Shown here in pieces: positions 27,601 to 41,022 of a stretch of DNA of 64,000 nt. The first letter of the stretch is position 1, and each line of letters starts with the position of its first letter. Position numbers and translations under genes: made by a program. The stretch is from Lycocorax pyrrhopterus obiensis (lineage: Eukaryota > Chordata > Aves > Passeriformes > Paradisaeidae). The DNA lies in the NCBI GenBank assembly GCA_014706295.1, contig JACSVZ010000001.1:39542318-39606317 (forward strand), in the 5' to 3' direction. Under the pieces are notes generated by a model. It was not told the origin of the DNA. It did no database searches and worked only from the letters and a program-made list of their open reading frames with translations.

Positions 27601-30113
27601 CCATGCTGAAACCTAGTCATTACCTAGGCTTTTCATTAGGCAAGTTCCATCTCCATTTCAACTCCTCTAACTTATCCCTGTAGTAGCTTTTCAGTCCAAA
27701 TATTTTACGAAGATATGTCATTCCTAGAATGGAATCCAATCATCAGATTTTGTATCTCTCTACCAAGATATAAACATGCTACACTAGAAACTCCTTAAAA
27801 GGGAATAACATTTTCTTATTCCTAAAGGCTCTGATTTCTTTCACTATTTTTCAAAGGCAGTTGCAATGGTTGCATTTTTATAGTACTGTCTATCAAGACT
27901 TACGTGCCATTACATGACACTGATAATACACGGCAATGTAAGTATTTCATTCTCGGAGTCACACATTCAGGAAACCATTCCTGCACTGAATGATAATGCA
28001 GGCTTTCTAAGAATTAGCTGGACTGGAATCTTAATACACAGACAAGAACTTTTGGGAGATTGGATTGGTAGGGTTTTTCCGCCCCCAATTCTTCTGCTGC
28101 TCTTTAACTGGTTTTAAACTTTGATCTCAAATTTCCTAGTCTCCTGTACTGTGGAACATCAAATATGAAAACAGATTTGTGTATTTCCCCTAAATCCCAC
28201 AGTAGTCAGAAACTGGAAAAAAAAAAAATCTACCAGAAAACAGATTCAAAAGAAAGAAGGAAAGATAATACTGGGGTTTAACTGCAAGAAGAATGCCTGA
28301 TTTTGAAGTCCTCATGAATGATACTTTTTCCACAGAAATGAGGAAGAATGCTAAACGATTTGAACTTATATAGTCTACAGTTCAGGCATGAACATACCGC
28401 AGATACTTTATCACTACTTCTTCAATTTTAGTCTGTAATGGAAAATTCAAACTGTAAAAAGGAAAATAGTTCTGTAGTTTTCTGGCACTTGGAGCTAAAA
28501 CAATAGCCTGAATTATATTCAGAACATAACATGCATTAATACACTCATCCATGGATACAATATGTGTACTCAACTCTTTAAGCCATCCTTTATGGGTATT
28601 TCGGTGCCGTGAGGCATGCAGTGTGTCAGATTTGTATCTGTTATTTTTTAAACAAAGCAAATGTTTTAAGTATATTATATTAGAAGACCAGATATTGAAA
28701 TTAACGTATTTAAGTTACATTGGCAAGAAAAGCACTTGCAAAAGCAACAGGCAAATTACCGGAAATAATCAAAGCAAAAACATTGTAAGAAACCAAATAC
28801 AAATTTATGTAAGAGAATCTTTGGCTTCTTGCTGTAGGAGTTGTTTGAACCTCCCATCCCTTTAATTGTGGAGGCTACTCAAATTCTGTGTCAGTCAGGA
28901 CCAATACTGAAATACAACTATAGTAGCCCACTTTCAGAATTCTTGAAAATCCATTTAAAGATACCAGTAGGGGGTAAATTAAAGCCGTATGCATTCGGAA
29001 ACTAATAATTTGAAAAATGTACAGGGGTAATGAACCCTAAAGTTATCAAGCACTAAAATGTCTGGAAAAGTATTTTGTATAGTTGGAAGTGACTAAATAC
29101 AGAAAAAAACAAAACCTGTTGTAAAACAAAAGATACAGTTATAATCTACTACGCAACCTAACATATCCAAAACAAAATCTTGTAGTTAAACCATTAATTT
29201 CTTACCATGCAGACATTTTGGTATCAGGTACAGTAGAGAGACAGAGACAGTCTATACAAGAGCAGAACCCAGAGAGCCCTTCATTCACTCTCTGGAAACT
29301 CTTGCTTGAATACACATTTGTCAAATTCTAAATCTCACTGGACTCAAGTCTTCCACTCCAAAGATTTCTTGCACAAGAATTTTTCTCAGCATCTGCAAAA
29401 GGCTAGAACTTTCAGTAAGAACAGCTCAGAAAGAACAGCAGTAATACTGTTCAAACTGTTATTCCCAGTCAGGTGAAAAGGACTTTCATACAGAAGCTGG
29501 GAGGCTTCAGTTAACAACTAGGAAAGCAGAATGGAAGCCATACTGTACCATGCTAAGCATGATGTATCATAAATAAACCATTACTATTCTCATGAGAAAT
29601 CAGTTTATAAGCCATGGAAAACCTCAATTTGGACCACCTTCTGGGGAGAGTCTAGCAGTAAGGTACTATGAAAACTCTTTACAATCAGAGCACACTCCAC
29701 CCACTAGACACCCAGACTATCCAAAATTGCTCCTTGGAGTTGGAAATAACTGCAAATAAGGCCTCTTATTTTCTGAGCTTCCTATGCCTTCTAGATGAAA
29801 AGCCATGACATTCTTGAACACAGAAAGATGAACAAACATGCAAGGAAGCAGCACGACAGGATCCTCTCCTGCTCCGCTCACAAGCATCAAGGTATTTTGG
29901 GAATACATTAACATGTATAAATTCACAAATATTATAGAAATGGACAAAGTTTCCCAGATAAATTAAATATACACGTGCCCAGTGCAAGGTTTGAATACTG
30001 TTGGAAGCCAAACACTGAAGAACGAACATGAAGAAATACTGAGCCTCCAAGCAAGGTGAGAGTCCCACGTAAACAAGCAAGCAACTACATAATGCAAAAC
30101 TGTGTCAATGCCT

Positions 30114-30128
30114 ACACACACACACACC
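30114..30128 (+). repeat. Short CA microsatellite
   Basis: About seven uninterrupted CA units in intron 5, too short to be highly variable. Confidence 0.85.
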
Positions 30129-33100
30129 ACCCAAATGAAAGCAGTCTTCATTCAGGCATTTTTTACCTTTTTAGTAACCTGGTTTTAAATAGCCTGATAT
30201 TATTTTAGTATGCTGGCTTTGAATTTAATACCATAAGATTAAGCACAGCTTGCCAGCAAGATGCCTTGCCCAGAAGTCTGGGCAGGGAACTTACTCTTTC
30301 TAAATTCCAGCCTGAGCAAATTAAACTGAACTTCTCTTGCGGGATAGGCGGAAGCACCACTTTGCATCAACCTGCTGCCTGCCTTTGAAAAGCAAATTTA
30401 CACATGGGATTCTTGAGCAACCTTTTTGTGCTAAGAGGCATATTCTCCATATACAGACATACTGCATTTTCAGCTTTTGTACATGCAACAGCTCACACAG
30501 TATTTGAGTAGCCTACTACAGCCATTTACCAAAAGAAGTCACAGCTTTATAGTATGGCTGCTATGGGAATTATTTATCTACATTATTAAAACAGAACCCA
30601 TGAATAAAAGTAACAGTCTTACAAAATTCAAGTGTTTCAGTTCGGTACAACCTTAAAATAACATGTTCTTTCTGTAAGCGGGAAAAAAATACACACTGAA
30701 AACAAGAGACTGCCAAATCCCATATATATATTATTCTCTGGCTTCCTAAATTCATTCCTAACTAATGTGTACTTATTGTCTTCCCAAAGACTAAAATTTT
30801 TAAATCACATTTTGGAATACAATTAATACCTGAAGTATCATACATGTCACGATACCAGCTATTTAAATTGAGCAACGTGAAAATTATCCTTTGAACACTG
30901 TAGTATGGGCTGCATGGGTGTTGAATTCCCTAGATGCCTTCTGCCAAAAATCCCCTTGAAGACTAATAAGGTTATGGGCTACACCAATTTGGCTGACCAG
31001 AATCTGCCTCTCGTTCCATAGAAAGCCAATTCTAAACTTAAACTATGAGAACAAACAACTGCCTCCCAAAAAAATAGGAACATTACCAACCTGCAGGAAC
31101 ATCTTACATTTTGAGATCAGATCCTGTTCCAAAGACCAAAGAATCAGTCACCTACTCAGAGCTACCTTTAGTGTGGTAACAGCTTTGCCCCAGCATTCAG
31201 TTATAATCTATTCCTACCAGAGCACATAGAGGAAGATACAAGATGCTCAATCAAGATGAGGATCAATTCTCCAAAAAGTCCTAAGACGCAGAAAGCAAAC
31301 AGTTCACCCACCTTTAACAACTGCACAACCCTGCACACAAATATACACAACAGGCAATACCTTAGGGTACAACTTCATGTTCCTTAAATAACATGGGAGG
31401 GCAGCGGCACCCACAACAGCCACAGGATGTGCTTTGTTAGCCATCAGGAAGCACATTCAGCCAGGCAGGAGTAGGTCAGAGCTAGAGGACTTACTCAGTA
31501 GAGGCTAAGCCCCCAGCCCAGAAGCCTGCCCTACCACAAACCTCCAAGACGAAATCTTCATTGAAAGCACTCTTAGCCCCCTCTCCATTTGATCCATTCA
31601 GAACCACAGTCCAGTTCTAAGACATAAATCTGCAAATACTTCGTGACTTCAGTTGCAACTGAAAAAGAAACTAAAACCATTCTAAGTTTAAATGATAAAA
31701 TGTTCTCCCTGCTTTTGTGCAAGCTCTAGTGAGGCAACGTCAACTGTTTGCGAGTCTCAACGACTTCACCACACAAGTATCTCCAAATTTCAGAGAGAGT
31801 AAAGAACATAAAAGTGTCCTAACCACAAGGCAAAATATCTCATAAAAGTTTTTTTTCATGAGAAAAGCATAATTTTGCTCAGGTTTTTTTATAACAAGCC
31901 ATGAAAAAAGTTGTGGCTCACAACCAAAAATGTCTTTCCAGTAACATCCACAGAGACTTTACTACTTGTTAACTCAAACTAGTATTTGTTGTCTAATCAC
32001 AATTTCAATCATTGAATTACCACTGCAGATAGCTCCATGCTAACACAGGAAAGGTAGAGGACTCAGCCTTCCCAGATAACCCAAATAGCTATTTTGCAAA
32101 TTAACAATAGGAATTCCAAACTTGACCAAGGCAGCTCTGAAAATATTTTCAGTGTGTGAAAAATATTCAAATGGCTCTACTTTCTGCAAACATTCTCATT
32201 TAAATATGTGCACCTAATGTTCAGATAGGCTAATAAAAGGGTTCAAAAATTCTTACACAATAAACTGGCAGGTTTTATTCACAAGAATGTTCCGGAATAT
32301 CTTTTGCTAGTTTTCCTCCATTCTAAAGGTTTAATGCATTCCCCATCCTCAAACTGTATAGTAAGTAACTTGCATATAAACAGTGTTCACAATACCTTAG
32401 AGTGAAAGTGGGAAAGAGTTTTGTACCAGTACTCTTTTGCAAGAGCTCTGAAGAACATGTCAGTATGATCCTAACAGGCATCTGGAATAAAAATGCTTCG
32501 TTGTCCGTGTACATATGTAAATTCAGCAATACCTATCCTTTCGGACAGAAAATATATGCAGGCCTCTCTACAAAGGAAAGTATAATTTCACAGTATAAGT
32601 TTCCACATAGTGCTCTGAAAATAGAGTAGCTTGGAAAACAGCAAGAATATCACTCCATCAAGAATACATTTAGCTAATCATACGGTTTTATTACCAAACT
32701 AAGCTGTTGTTACATAAAAGCATCAATTTTCCCCCAAAAGCAACCTTTATTTTGCATCTGAATTGCCAACCACAGTGTTACTGCATCCCAACACACATAT
32801 ATTTGCCATTACTGCAGTGAACCACACGCATCTTCAAGTCAGTCAGTGGGAGATGAGGCAGAGGAAAGAAAAAAGTACAAGAGTGAATATTTACTGAGAT
32901 CCCGATCATCATGATCTGAGAGCAGGAAACTGCACAGCCGGTAAGATCATCTGTTTCTAGGACTCACTGCACAAGTATTACTCTTCTGTACCCCCTCTAA
33001 ATAAGTAACCTAGTTGGGATGTCCATCTAATGTACCACATTCTTGTATTAAGAGAAGGCCTGCTAAGCAAAATTTTGAGGAAAATAATTGCAAAGGTAGT

Positions 33101-35235
33101 TACAAAGGAAGAGGGGTTTGAGGGTAAGTCTACCTGAAGTAACCTTTCTAGACATCATCTTTGCATTTTTCTGCTGCTTCATGCGTTACTAATCAGTGAC
33201 CCACTAGAAACTGCAGCACCAATTGAAAAGCCTGGCAGGGTATTTGGCTTTCAATTCTTCTACTCAGTTTACTCCCAACACAAGTATATTCATCAGGCTT
33301 AAAAACAACTCTTGAACAAGGGCAGCCACTCAGCAATGAAATGTAAATTACTGACATGTGCTAAAACCTGCACTTGCCACTGCTAATGAGCACATTAAAG
33401 GAAAAAAGCTCACTAGATATTACTGCAACCTTTTCACTTAACCCTGTGTGTACTGAAAGCCATAACTGAGTATCAATTAAAGAACCCATCTCTAAACAGT
33501 GAGACACTGTTCAGCAGGTGTATGCTTCCTACACAGTTCTGATACAAAAATCGGGATGATGGACAAATGTGTGCACACTGATAACAGCATTATTTTTAAT
33601 CTTCCATTAAACTTTTCAAGGTATCAATAAAAAAAAAAATCATCAACATGACAACACACATAAATTTCCAGGTTTACAGCATTAACACTGTCAGATCTTA
33701 GGTGATCAAATAAAACACAATTAGCTACCAATAAACCTCAAAGTTAGGAAGTCAACTTGTAGTAACTTCTCTCTTCCTATTATGCTCACAGGGAGGTGAA
33801 GACACAGAAAATAATCTTCTCCAAACAGCAATGGCCTGCAGAGTCACAGAAAACAAAACCTTTGCCTCCATAGCATCTAACAGTGATGCACTCCATAGTG
33901 CAATAAAAGCCCTACCAACTATACAATCATTCCAAGTTTCAAAGCTTTTATTAATTCACACTATCAATGTTGCAAGAAGCTACTGTAAACTTATATGCTG
34001 GAGGAGGGGGAGACAATTTTTGGTGAAAAAACACACCCATACAAAGGGGATCTTCATATTTTGTGGATGAAAAGAAATTATTTAAAGATTATTTGGTAAA
34101 TCAAGTTCTTCAAATGCTTTACTAAATAACCTTTTCGATAAGGACACATCATAAACAGATGGCACTCAGAAATTACTTTCAAAAGCTAAATTAGGTACCT
34201 GAACCAGCCTAAATTAAGTACCTAAATCTCTCTCAATAAGGTTTCTGTCAAATACTAATTCAGCTATAAATAAGTTAAAAGTTTATCAACTTCAGTTGCT
34301 TATTTTTTTTCTCATACCCCTTTACCTCAATCCCAAATTACCATTCCTTTGAGTCTGCCTTCATTCTGAGTAAAGCAGAAACTTGTTAACTTGTTTCTGC
34401 TAGAATCAGCTGTACTAGCCAAAAGACTTCAATAGGGGCATTAGGAGCAGGGGATATACGATTTGTTTAAACAAAGATAATTTTAACAGGACAGGTTTAC
34501 AAAGTGAGTAAGTGTCACTGTCATTCCAGGACATCCAAGGAGGGCAATAACCCCTCACGGGGACAGGCAGCAACAAGCCACTGGAAGCCGTAATCTCTTG
34601 GTCACAGTCAGAACAGCAGTCCGACCACAGGCTCAGTAACCTGATCCTCAGGAGCTGAACACATGAGTTGGCCTTCAGGCAGCAAGAAGCACTTGCTAGG
34701 TTCTACACAAAACACATCACCTAACTTTAGGAAATTAATTTTTATACTTGTGTTAATTCAAAACTTCATTGCTGAAAACATTCCAACTGCTAAGTATTTT
34801 AACAATGCTCCCTGTAACTGTAGCAGGAGTTGTTCAGTAGATGCAGTACTTTAAGCTGCCAATGTTATTGATCACTTTCATTCAGTCTCAAATAGAAATG
34901 AACGAAATAGGCTGTGAAAATAGACAAAGCTTATTTGTAAGCAAACCTTCAAAGAGAATTAAAGTGAAAAGGCAGATACATTCATAAGAAAGAGCAGGAT
35001 GTATTTTAAAGGTATTTTAAAGGAATCCAGGGAATTCTTTAAAAGATTTGCAAAACTAACAAAATGAACCACTAAACACAATAAGGTAGCTGCAAGCGAT
35101 CTATTAAATTCTTACTCTTACCTGGGGGTCATGATTCCTGTTGCACTCAGTAAAAGCTTTCATTGACAAAATCTGACAAACCAGGTAAGTTACTATTAGG
35201 CAGTGCTTATGTTGATATGATCACAGATGTTTTGT

Positions 35236-35627
35236 TTGAGCAACTCTCCTACGAGGAAAGGCTGAAGAAGCTGGGACTGTTCAACCTGAAGTCTAAGGGG
35301 GATCTCATCAATGTATAAAAACGCCTGAAGGGAGAATGCCAACAAGACAGAGCCAGGCTCTGCTTAGTGGTGCCCCATGACAGGATCAGAGGCAAGAAGC
35401 ACAAACTGAAACACTGGGAGTTCCCTTTATCTGGAAACATTTTTCTGACTGTGAGGGTGGCCAAACACTGGCACAGGTTGCCCAGAGAGGTTGTGGAGTC
35501 TCCATGCTTGGAGAGTCAAAAGCCCACCAGACATGGTCCTGCCAGCCAGCTCTGAGTATCCCTGCTTGAGCAGAGGGGTTGAAAGAGATGATCCCCAGAG
35601 ATACCTTCCAATCTCAATCCTTCTGTG
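35236..35627 (+). mobile_element. CR1 LINE, 3' end fragment
   Basis: About 390 bp matches the end of ORF2 and the 3' UTR of the bird CR1 retrotransposon in sense orientation. It contains gaggaaaggctgaagaagct, then a degenerate middle, caggttgcccagagaggttg, tggagtctccatgcttggag, and the end rule ccttccaatctcaatccttc. It is truncated at the 5' end, as is usual for CR1, and has stop codons and indels. It lies antisense to PCCA in intron 5 and about 0.9 kb from a second copy in the other orientation. Confidence 0.93.
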
Positions 35628-36510
35628 AAATAAAGACTGCATTTGATAGCCAAAGTAGAAACCAGGTCCAACTGAATTATGCATTCTACAACCATACAAT
35701 AAAAATGTGCAACCAGCTGGAAGATATTGTAACAATCTAGAAGATAGTAACTGAATGGCTAAGAAGTTAAAGTGTCATTAAATAGGTTAAAGACTGAAAA
35801 ACCTTATTTAACCTTGACATGCCTGAATACAGTGTCTCAATTCACTTTCATAACCAGCTGTATCTGGCATATTAACAGTGATTCTCTCAACATGCAGAGG
35901 TAACTGAAGCAGTTCTCACACCACGGAGAACAATCACCCCAGAGAGGCTACATGACAGTCTCCTGCCCAGGAAGCAATACTGAAACAAGGGAATCCACAA
36001 GGGAATCCTGTGGTATACTAAACAAACAAGTAGGTTAAGTCTTGCTGCTGTAGAAACTATTCCAAATATTTGAAAACTCTACAGTACAGCACCAACATTA
36101 CATACTGTACAGATATTAAACACCTATAGAAAAGTTTTAATCAAGACAACTCTCACGTTTATAAAACTAAGTTCTAATAATTCAACATGATGTTAAGCCC
36201 TAATTTCAAGAAAATATTTCCTGAAATAAGATTACGGTCAAAATATGTACCATAAAAAACAAAGCCCCACCAAAAATGTTTTGCCTAGTCCAGGATAATA
36301 GGTCATCTTTAGAAACACGTTAACAAAAAACCTTTCGGCTAGCATCCTTTTCCACAGCTAATGTAGAAGTCACTCAAATTTCAGAATCCACTAAAATTCA
36401 AATCAGAATGAGCCAACTATAGGGTGTGAATTAGGAATGAAGACTCAGCAGGGTGTCATCATTTTTAAGTCACTAAACCAAAAGAAGACACAAATACATT
36501 TTAGCACTTG

Positions 36511-37196
36511 TCACAACAATCACAGAAGATTGAGGTAGGAAGGGGACCACTGGATGTCTTCAAGTGCAACCTCCTTGCCCAAGAAGGGACCCCTAGAGCA
36601 CATCACTCAGGATTACTTCCAGACAGTCTTTGAATATCTTCAGGGAAGGAGACTCCACTTCTCTGGGCAACCTACACCACTGCTCAGTCACCCTCACAGT
36701 AAAGATCATCTTCCTCATGTTCACACAGAACTTCCTATCCATCAGTTTCTGCCCATTTCCTCTTATCCTATTTCCTGCACCACCAAGAGCCTGGCTCCAT
36801 CCTCTTGGCACCCTCCCTTCAGATACTCACAGACATTGATGAGGTCCCCTCTCAGTCAACTCCTCTCAAGGCTGAACAGGTCCAGCTCCCAGAGAGATGC
36901 TCCAGTCCCTTGATCATCTTTGTTGCTCTCCCCTGGACCCACTCCAGGAGTTCCTGTCTTTCTTGTACTGAGGAGCCCAGAACTGGACACAGCACTCCAG
37001 ATGTGGCTTCACCAGGTCTGAGCAGAGGGGTAGGATCACCTCCCCCGACCTGCTGTCAGTGCTCTTCCTGATGCACCCCAGGACACCAATGGCCTTCTTG
37101 GCCACAAGGGCACTGCTGGCTCACGGACAGCTTGCTGTCCACCAGGACCCCCTGGTCCTCCTTCTCAGAGCTGCTTTTCAGCAGGTCAACCCAAGC
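36511..37196 (-). mobile_element. CR1 LINE, longer 3' fragment with ORF2 C-terminal remnant
   Basis: About 690 bp of CR1 in the same orientation as PCCA. On the minus strand it opens with the C-terminal part of the CR1 reverse transcriptase protein at 37105-36914. That frame holds [33 protein letters not shown] and then, by comparison with the family, a frameshift ([11 protein letters not shown]) that breaks the frame. It continues through the 3' UTR (gttgcccagagaagtggagt) to the end near ctcaatcttctgtg. It is 5' truncated and dead. Its 3' half is complementary in the transcript to the CR1 at 35236-35627. Confidence 0.94.
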
Positions 37197-40100
37197 TAAC
37201 CAGGCTTCAAGAATTAAATAAAAAAAACTTCCTCAAAACTTCCCTCAAAAGCAATCACATCCTAGCCTTGGGATGAAAGAGACGCAGCATGTTTATATCC
37301 TTCCTCATGTAACATACCACTGTCAATAACAAAACCCCTTGTGTATGAAAATACAACATGTTGTAAGAAGACATCTTGGCTAGTAAAGCGTGTATTCAGT
37401 AGATTGATTTTCGTCCTGTTGAAATTAGTTTTCAGCTACAGTAGAGAACAGAATAGTCATATTGTGATAGGGAAAATGGTTCTACCACACACATCATTGC
37501 TTCAATATATTTCAACTGTAAGAGTGCACAAAAAAAACCCATTACTAAGTTGCATTCATCTTTGAAGTAAGAAGTAATTTTCTTGATATGCATATTTTAT
37601 GAAGAATATATATGAACTCTTAAGTGTTCAATCTGTAATGTAGATCTACTGAACACAGATCATCAATCACTATAAAATACACCATTTCTTAAAATGCTGG
37701 CAGAAAACAGAAGTGATTGTTAAGGAAACATTACTGAATTCTAAGCGGAAGCTTCATCTGTCTTGCCACAAAAGTAAATCAGAATCCACAGAGCAACAGA
37801 TGTTCTTATTTCAAAGACATATCTCTTGATTATTCATGTTAAATCCAACTCCACTATTACTAATGGGAAATTTAAAACTGATTTTAGAAACAGAGAAGGA
37901 CATCACATTTGCAAGGTTACCACACAAGCTTACATCAGTTATACAGAATAGTACAAATTAAAAAAATCACCAGAGACCAGAATGGACAGAGTTTACCACA
38001 ACCAGACAAGCTTGTCTGCATGACTGCAAATCAATAGCAAAGAGGGAGAAAGTGAAAGGAAATAATATTACCTATGTAAGAAGAGAATTACATAGGATTT
38101 CATTTGCAAGTTTCGTTTGCAATGAGAAAAAACACAAGTACACACAGTTAAAGTAATTGCAATTGTGGAAGCAGAGCAGTACGTTTTCGTTATCACAACC
38201 AGACACAGCAACAGCGAAAAAAAGAGGACAGAACAAAGTATTTCTGAAGGAACAGGAAGGATTCCTGTAAGCCTGAAAGTAAGTACTATTGCAGTGACAC
38301 TGCACATCAAGAAATAATGAATTTTTACAAATCAGGAGTCTATAAATCCATTCATCTGCAGAACCACACAACCTAATAAGCATGCCAAAGTACTGCTGTT
38401 GAAAGGCATCTCATGAGAAACATTAAATGACTTATGATAGCCCATATAGGCAAAAATATCTCTAATATCTTCTTTAACCACATGCACAGCATTAAATCAT
38501 TCCTCCAGAAGCCATGCAAGCCCACAGTTCATCCACCAAGAGTCTCACGTTGCCAGGCACTACTATTCAAGAGGTTTTGTGCTTGCATTTTTCCTACGGA
38601 CAGTTGCACACATTAAAGCTTTCAAACTAAGCCACTTGAAGAAAACACATAGCTTTAAAAAAACACAAGTTAAAAATAAAGGCTTACTCTAAGTGAAAAA
38701 CAAATACAAATAGGTCAAGACTGCCATGTCATAGGAAGTTGCCTAATCACAAAGGAGATCAAGAGAAAAAACATACTAAGATTATGAAGTTTAGGCAAAA
38801 GAATAAAAAGGGAGGAGAGTACTTTTGTCAAATTACATGAATCTTTGACAAAACACTACCCTGCATCTTTAAATACATGCATATAGATTATACACATGTA
38901 TACCCACAAGACCTGTAGAAATGCATTCTGAGACTTTTATGTTTAGGCATAAGCCTGCCCTGGAAAGAAATGCTCTGGCTATATACAGCAGTTCTCAAGA
39001 TAGTGATTTGAAATTTACAACAGAGAAATGGCATCAATTTGTTCTGTAGCACAGAAATCTTAAACTGGACACAGATGACATAACATAAGCCATCAAAGGC
39101 TTTTAGCAAAGGTATTTGAAGTTTTCTACAGTAAAGGACTAATACAGCCTTCCGACTTCCACACTAGTAAGCACTAAGCAGACAGTTCTGATGACTCAAT
39201 TGCATTTTTCTAGCTCATATGGACTAGTAATGTCTGACAAACACTGCCCATGATTTAACACACACACTATTTGTCTCTCCCATGGACTTCACCCAACCTG
39301 ATACAGCAGATTTAGATTTTTTTTCTATGAAAAAGAGTTTACTCAGAATTAAATACAAGAAAACAAGTAACACTCAGAAGCATTCTGCCTCAGAACAAAA
39401 TAAGCATCAAAATTATAGGCTCACAGGCAGAGGTCTTGTGGGTGGCAAAGTGGTGACCTGTTCACATAGGCCAGTACATTGCCTAACCCTTATTACCCTG
39501 TACAGACAAAACCCCCGGTCTCCAACAGACAAAGCACCTTAAGTCACCACAGAGAGTGGTAGCAGACACACTACTGGCTTTGGTAGGCAATGAAACTCTG
39601 GCCTGCAAGGCATAGTGTACGAAACACACATTAAAAGCTGTCTTCCCCACTCCTTGAAGTATACAATCTCTGCCATAAGCAGCGTCTTGATACCAGCTTC
39701 CACACTGCCTTTTTTTGACCAATTTTTTACAATCTGCTAATCAAGAGTTGTCATGTTAAAAGCTAATGCATGTGGGAACAGCATCAGAATCATACCAAAT
39801 GTGTCTCAAAAATGTAACATCCACCAAATCATGATAAAGGAACTTCATAATTTGCTTACAAATAACAAAGCCATGCACAACAGTGGTAAAGAAACACTCC
39901 TGCCAGTAAGAGTTTACATTTTAAATGGTGAGAATCATAATTAGCTGTGCATATGTCAGGAGATCCAGCTGCACAAAGCTCTTCACAGATCAGACGTGTC
40001 CCCTTACAGAAGGTGACAAGTTGTTCTTTGGTTTACCTTTTCCTTCTCAAACTTAGCAGCCATTTACAAACATTCGATCAACCATTTCCACATACGTTGT

Positions 40101-41005
40101 TTGCCCATTTATTTCAGACAATACATTGTCAGGATTTTTTAATTCCACCAAGAACGTTAATCTAGCTTCAAAGGTAAAGAGAAATAGCACTGGCTGCTTT
40201 GTTCTCCCCCGAGTCATGTCAAACAGTAGTTGCTAAAAAGGCACAAAAGATGTATACAACAAGGTTGCACTAGGAACTCCAAAAAGATTCATATCTTATT
40301 CCAAAATTGAATGGTTTTGTCTCACCACATTTACAGCTTCTATTGCAAGGAGTGGATTTTGGCAGGAGGTAGTGGCTGGCTACTTTTGCACCAAGAAACA
40401 GAACATCAGAATACTGTCAAGGCCGCATTCAGAAAAGACTATTCCAGATAAAGGTTGCATTTGTAACTTTAACTGCTATCATGTTGAGATGATTTTATGC
40501 ACATATTAAATAATTTTCTTGGAGAAAATACACCCCAATCCACGACCTTTTATGAAGGCACGAACTCGATCACATACATACAAGACACCAAAATACTCTG
40601 AAGATTTATAATCTTGCAAACTGGTATTTTTTACACTAGGCTTGCAAAGGAATAACTTATCTGATTTTTTTGTTTGTTTTGTTTTTAACAGTAGCATCCC
40701 AAGGGACTTTCATGGCAGTCGGTAAAATGGAAGTTCACTTGTGTTTCTTTAAATTAAAAAGAAAATTGATCCCATTATGACTAACTGTAACACAGAGTCA
40801 TCATGCATCAAGGTCTAAGTTTATAACCATTACCAGGAAGCTAGAGCATACATAACCTCAACTGCAGGAGTAAGACTCCTACTTGCTGCTAACATCAGCT
40901 AGACAAGCAGCAGCACTGACTCTGGAATAATGACTGTGCAAGCCAATCACACACTCGCTTTCTTCTCACTCTTTTCTCCCCCATTTCCTCCATCACCCAG
41001 ATTTT

Positions 41006-41022
41006 AAAAAAAAAAAAAAAAA
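41006..41022 (+). repeat. A17 run
   Basis: Seventeen A in a row after attttt-like sequence. No SINE or LINE body is seen before it, so it is a simple repeat rather than a retroposon tail. Confidence 0.85.

Noticed and set aside
29717..30151. Three overlapping minus-strand ORFs with hydrophobic Cys/Val-rich residues
   Set aside because: The hydrophobic look comes from reading A/C-rich plus-strand DNA in reverse. They differ in frame and match nothing recognised.
41006..41022. Poly(A) tail of a processed pseudogene
   Set aside because: No gene-like or SINE-like body lies upstream and no target duplication was seen.
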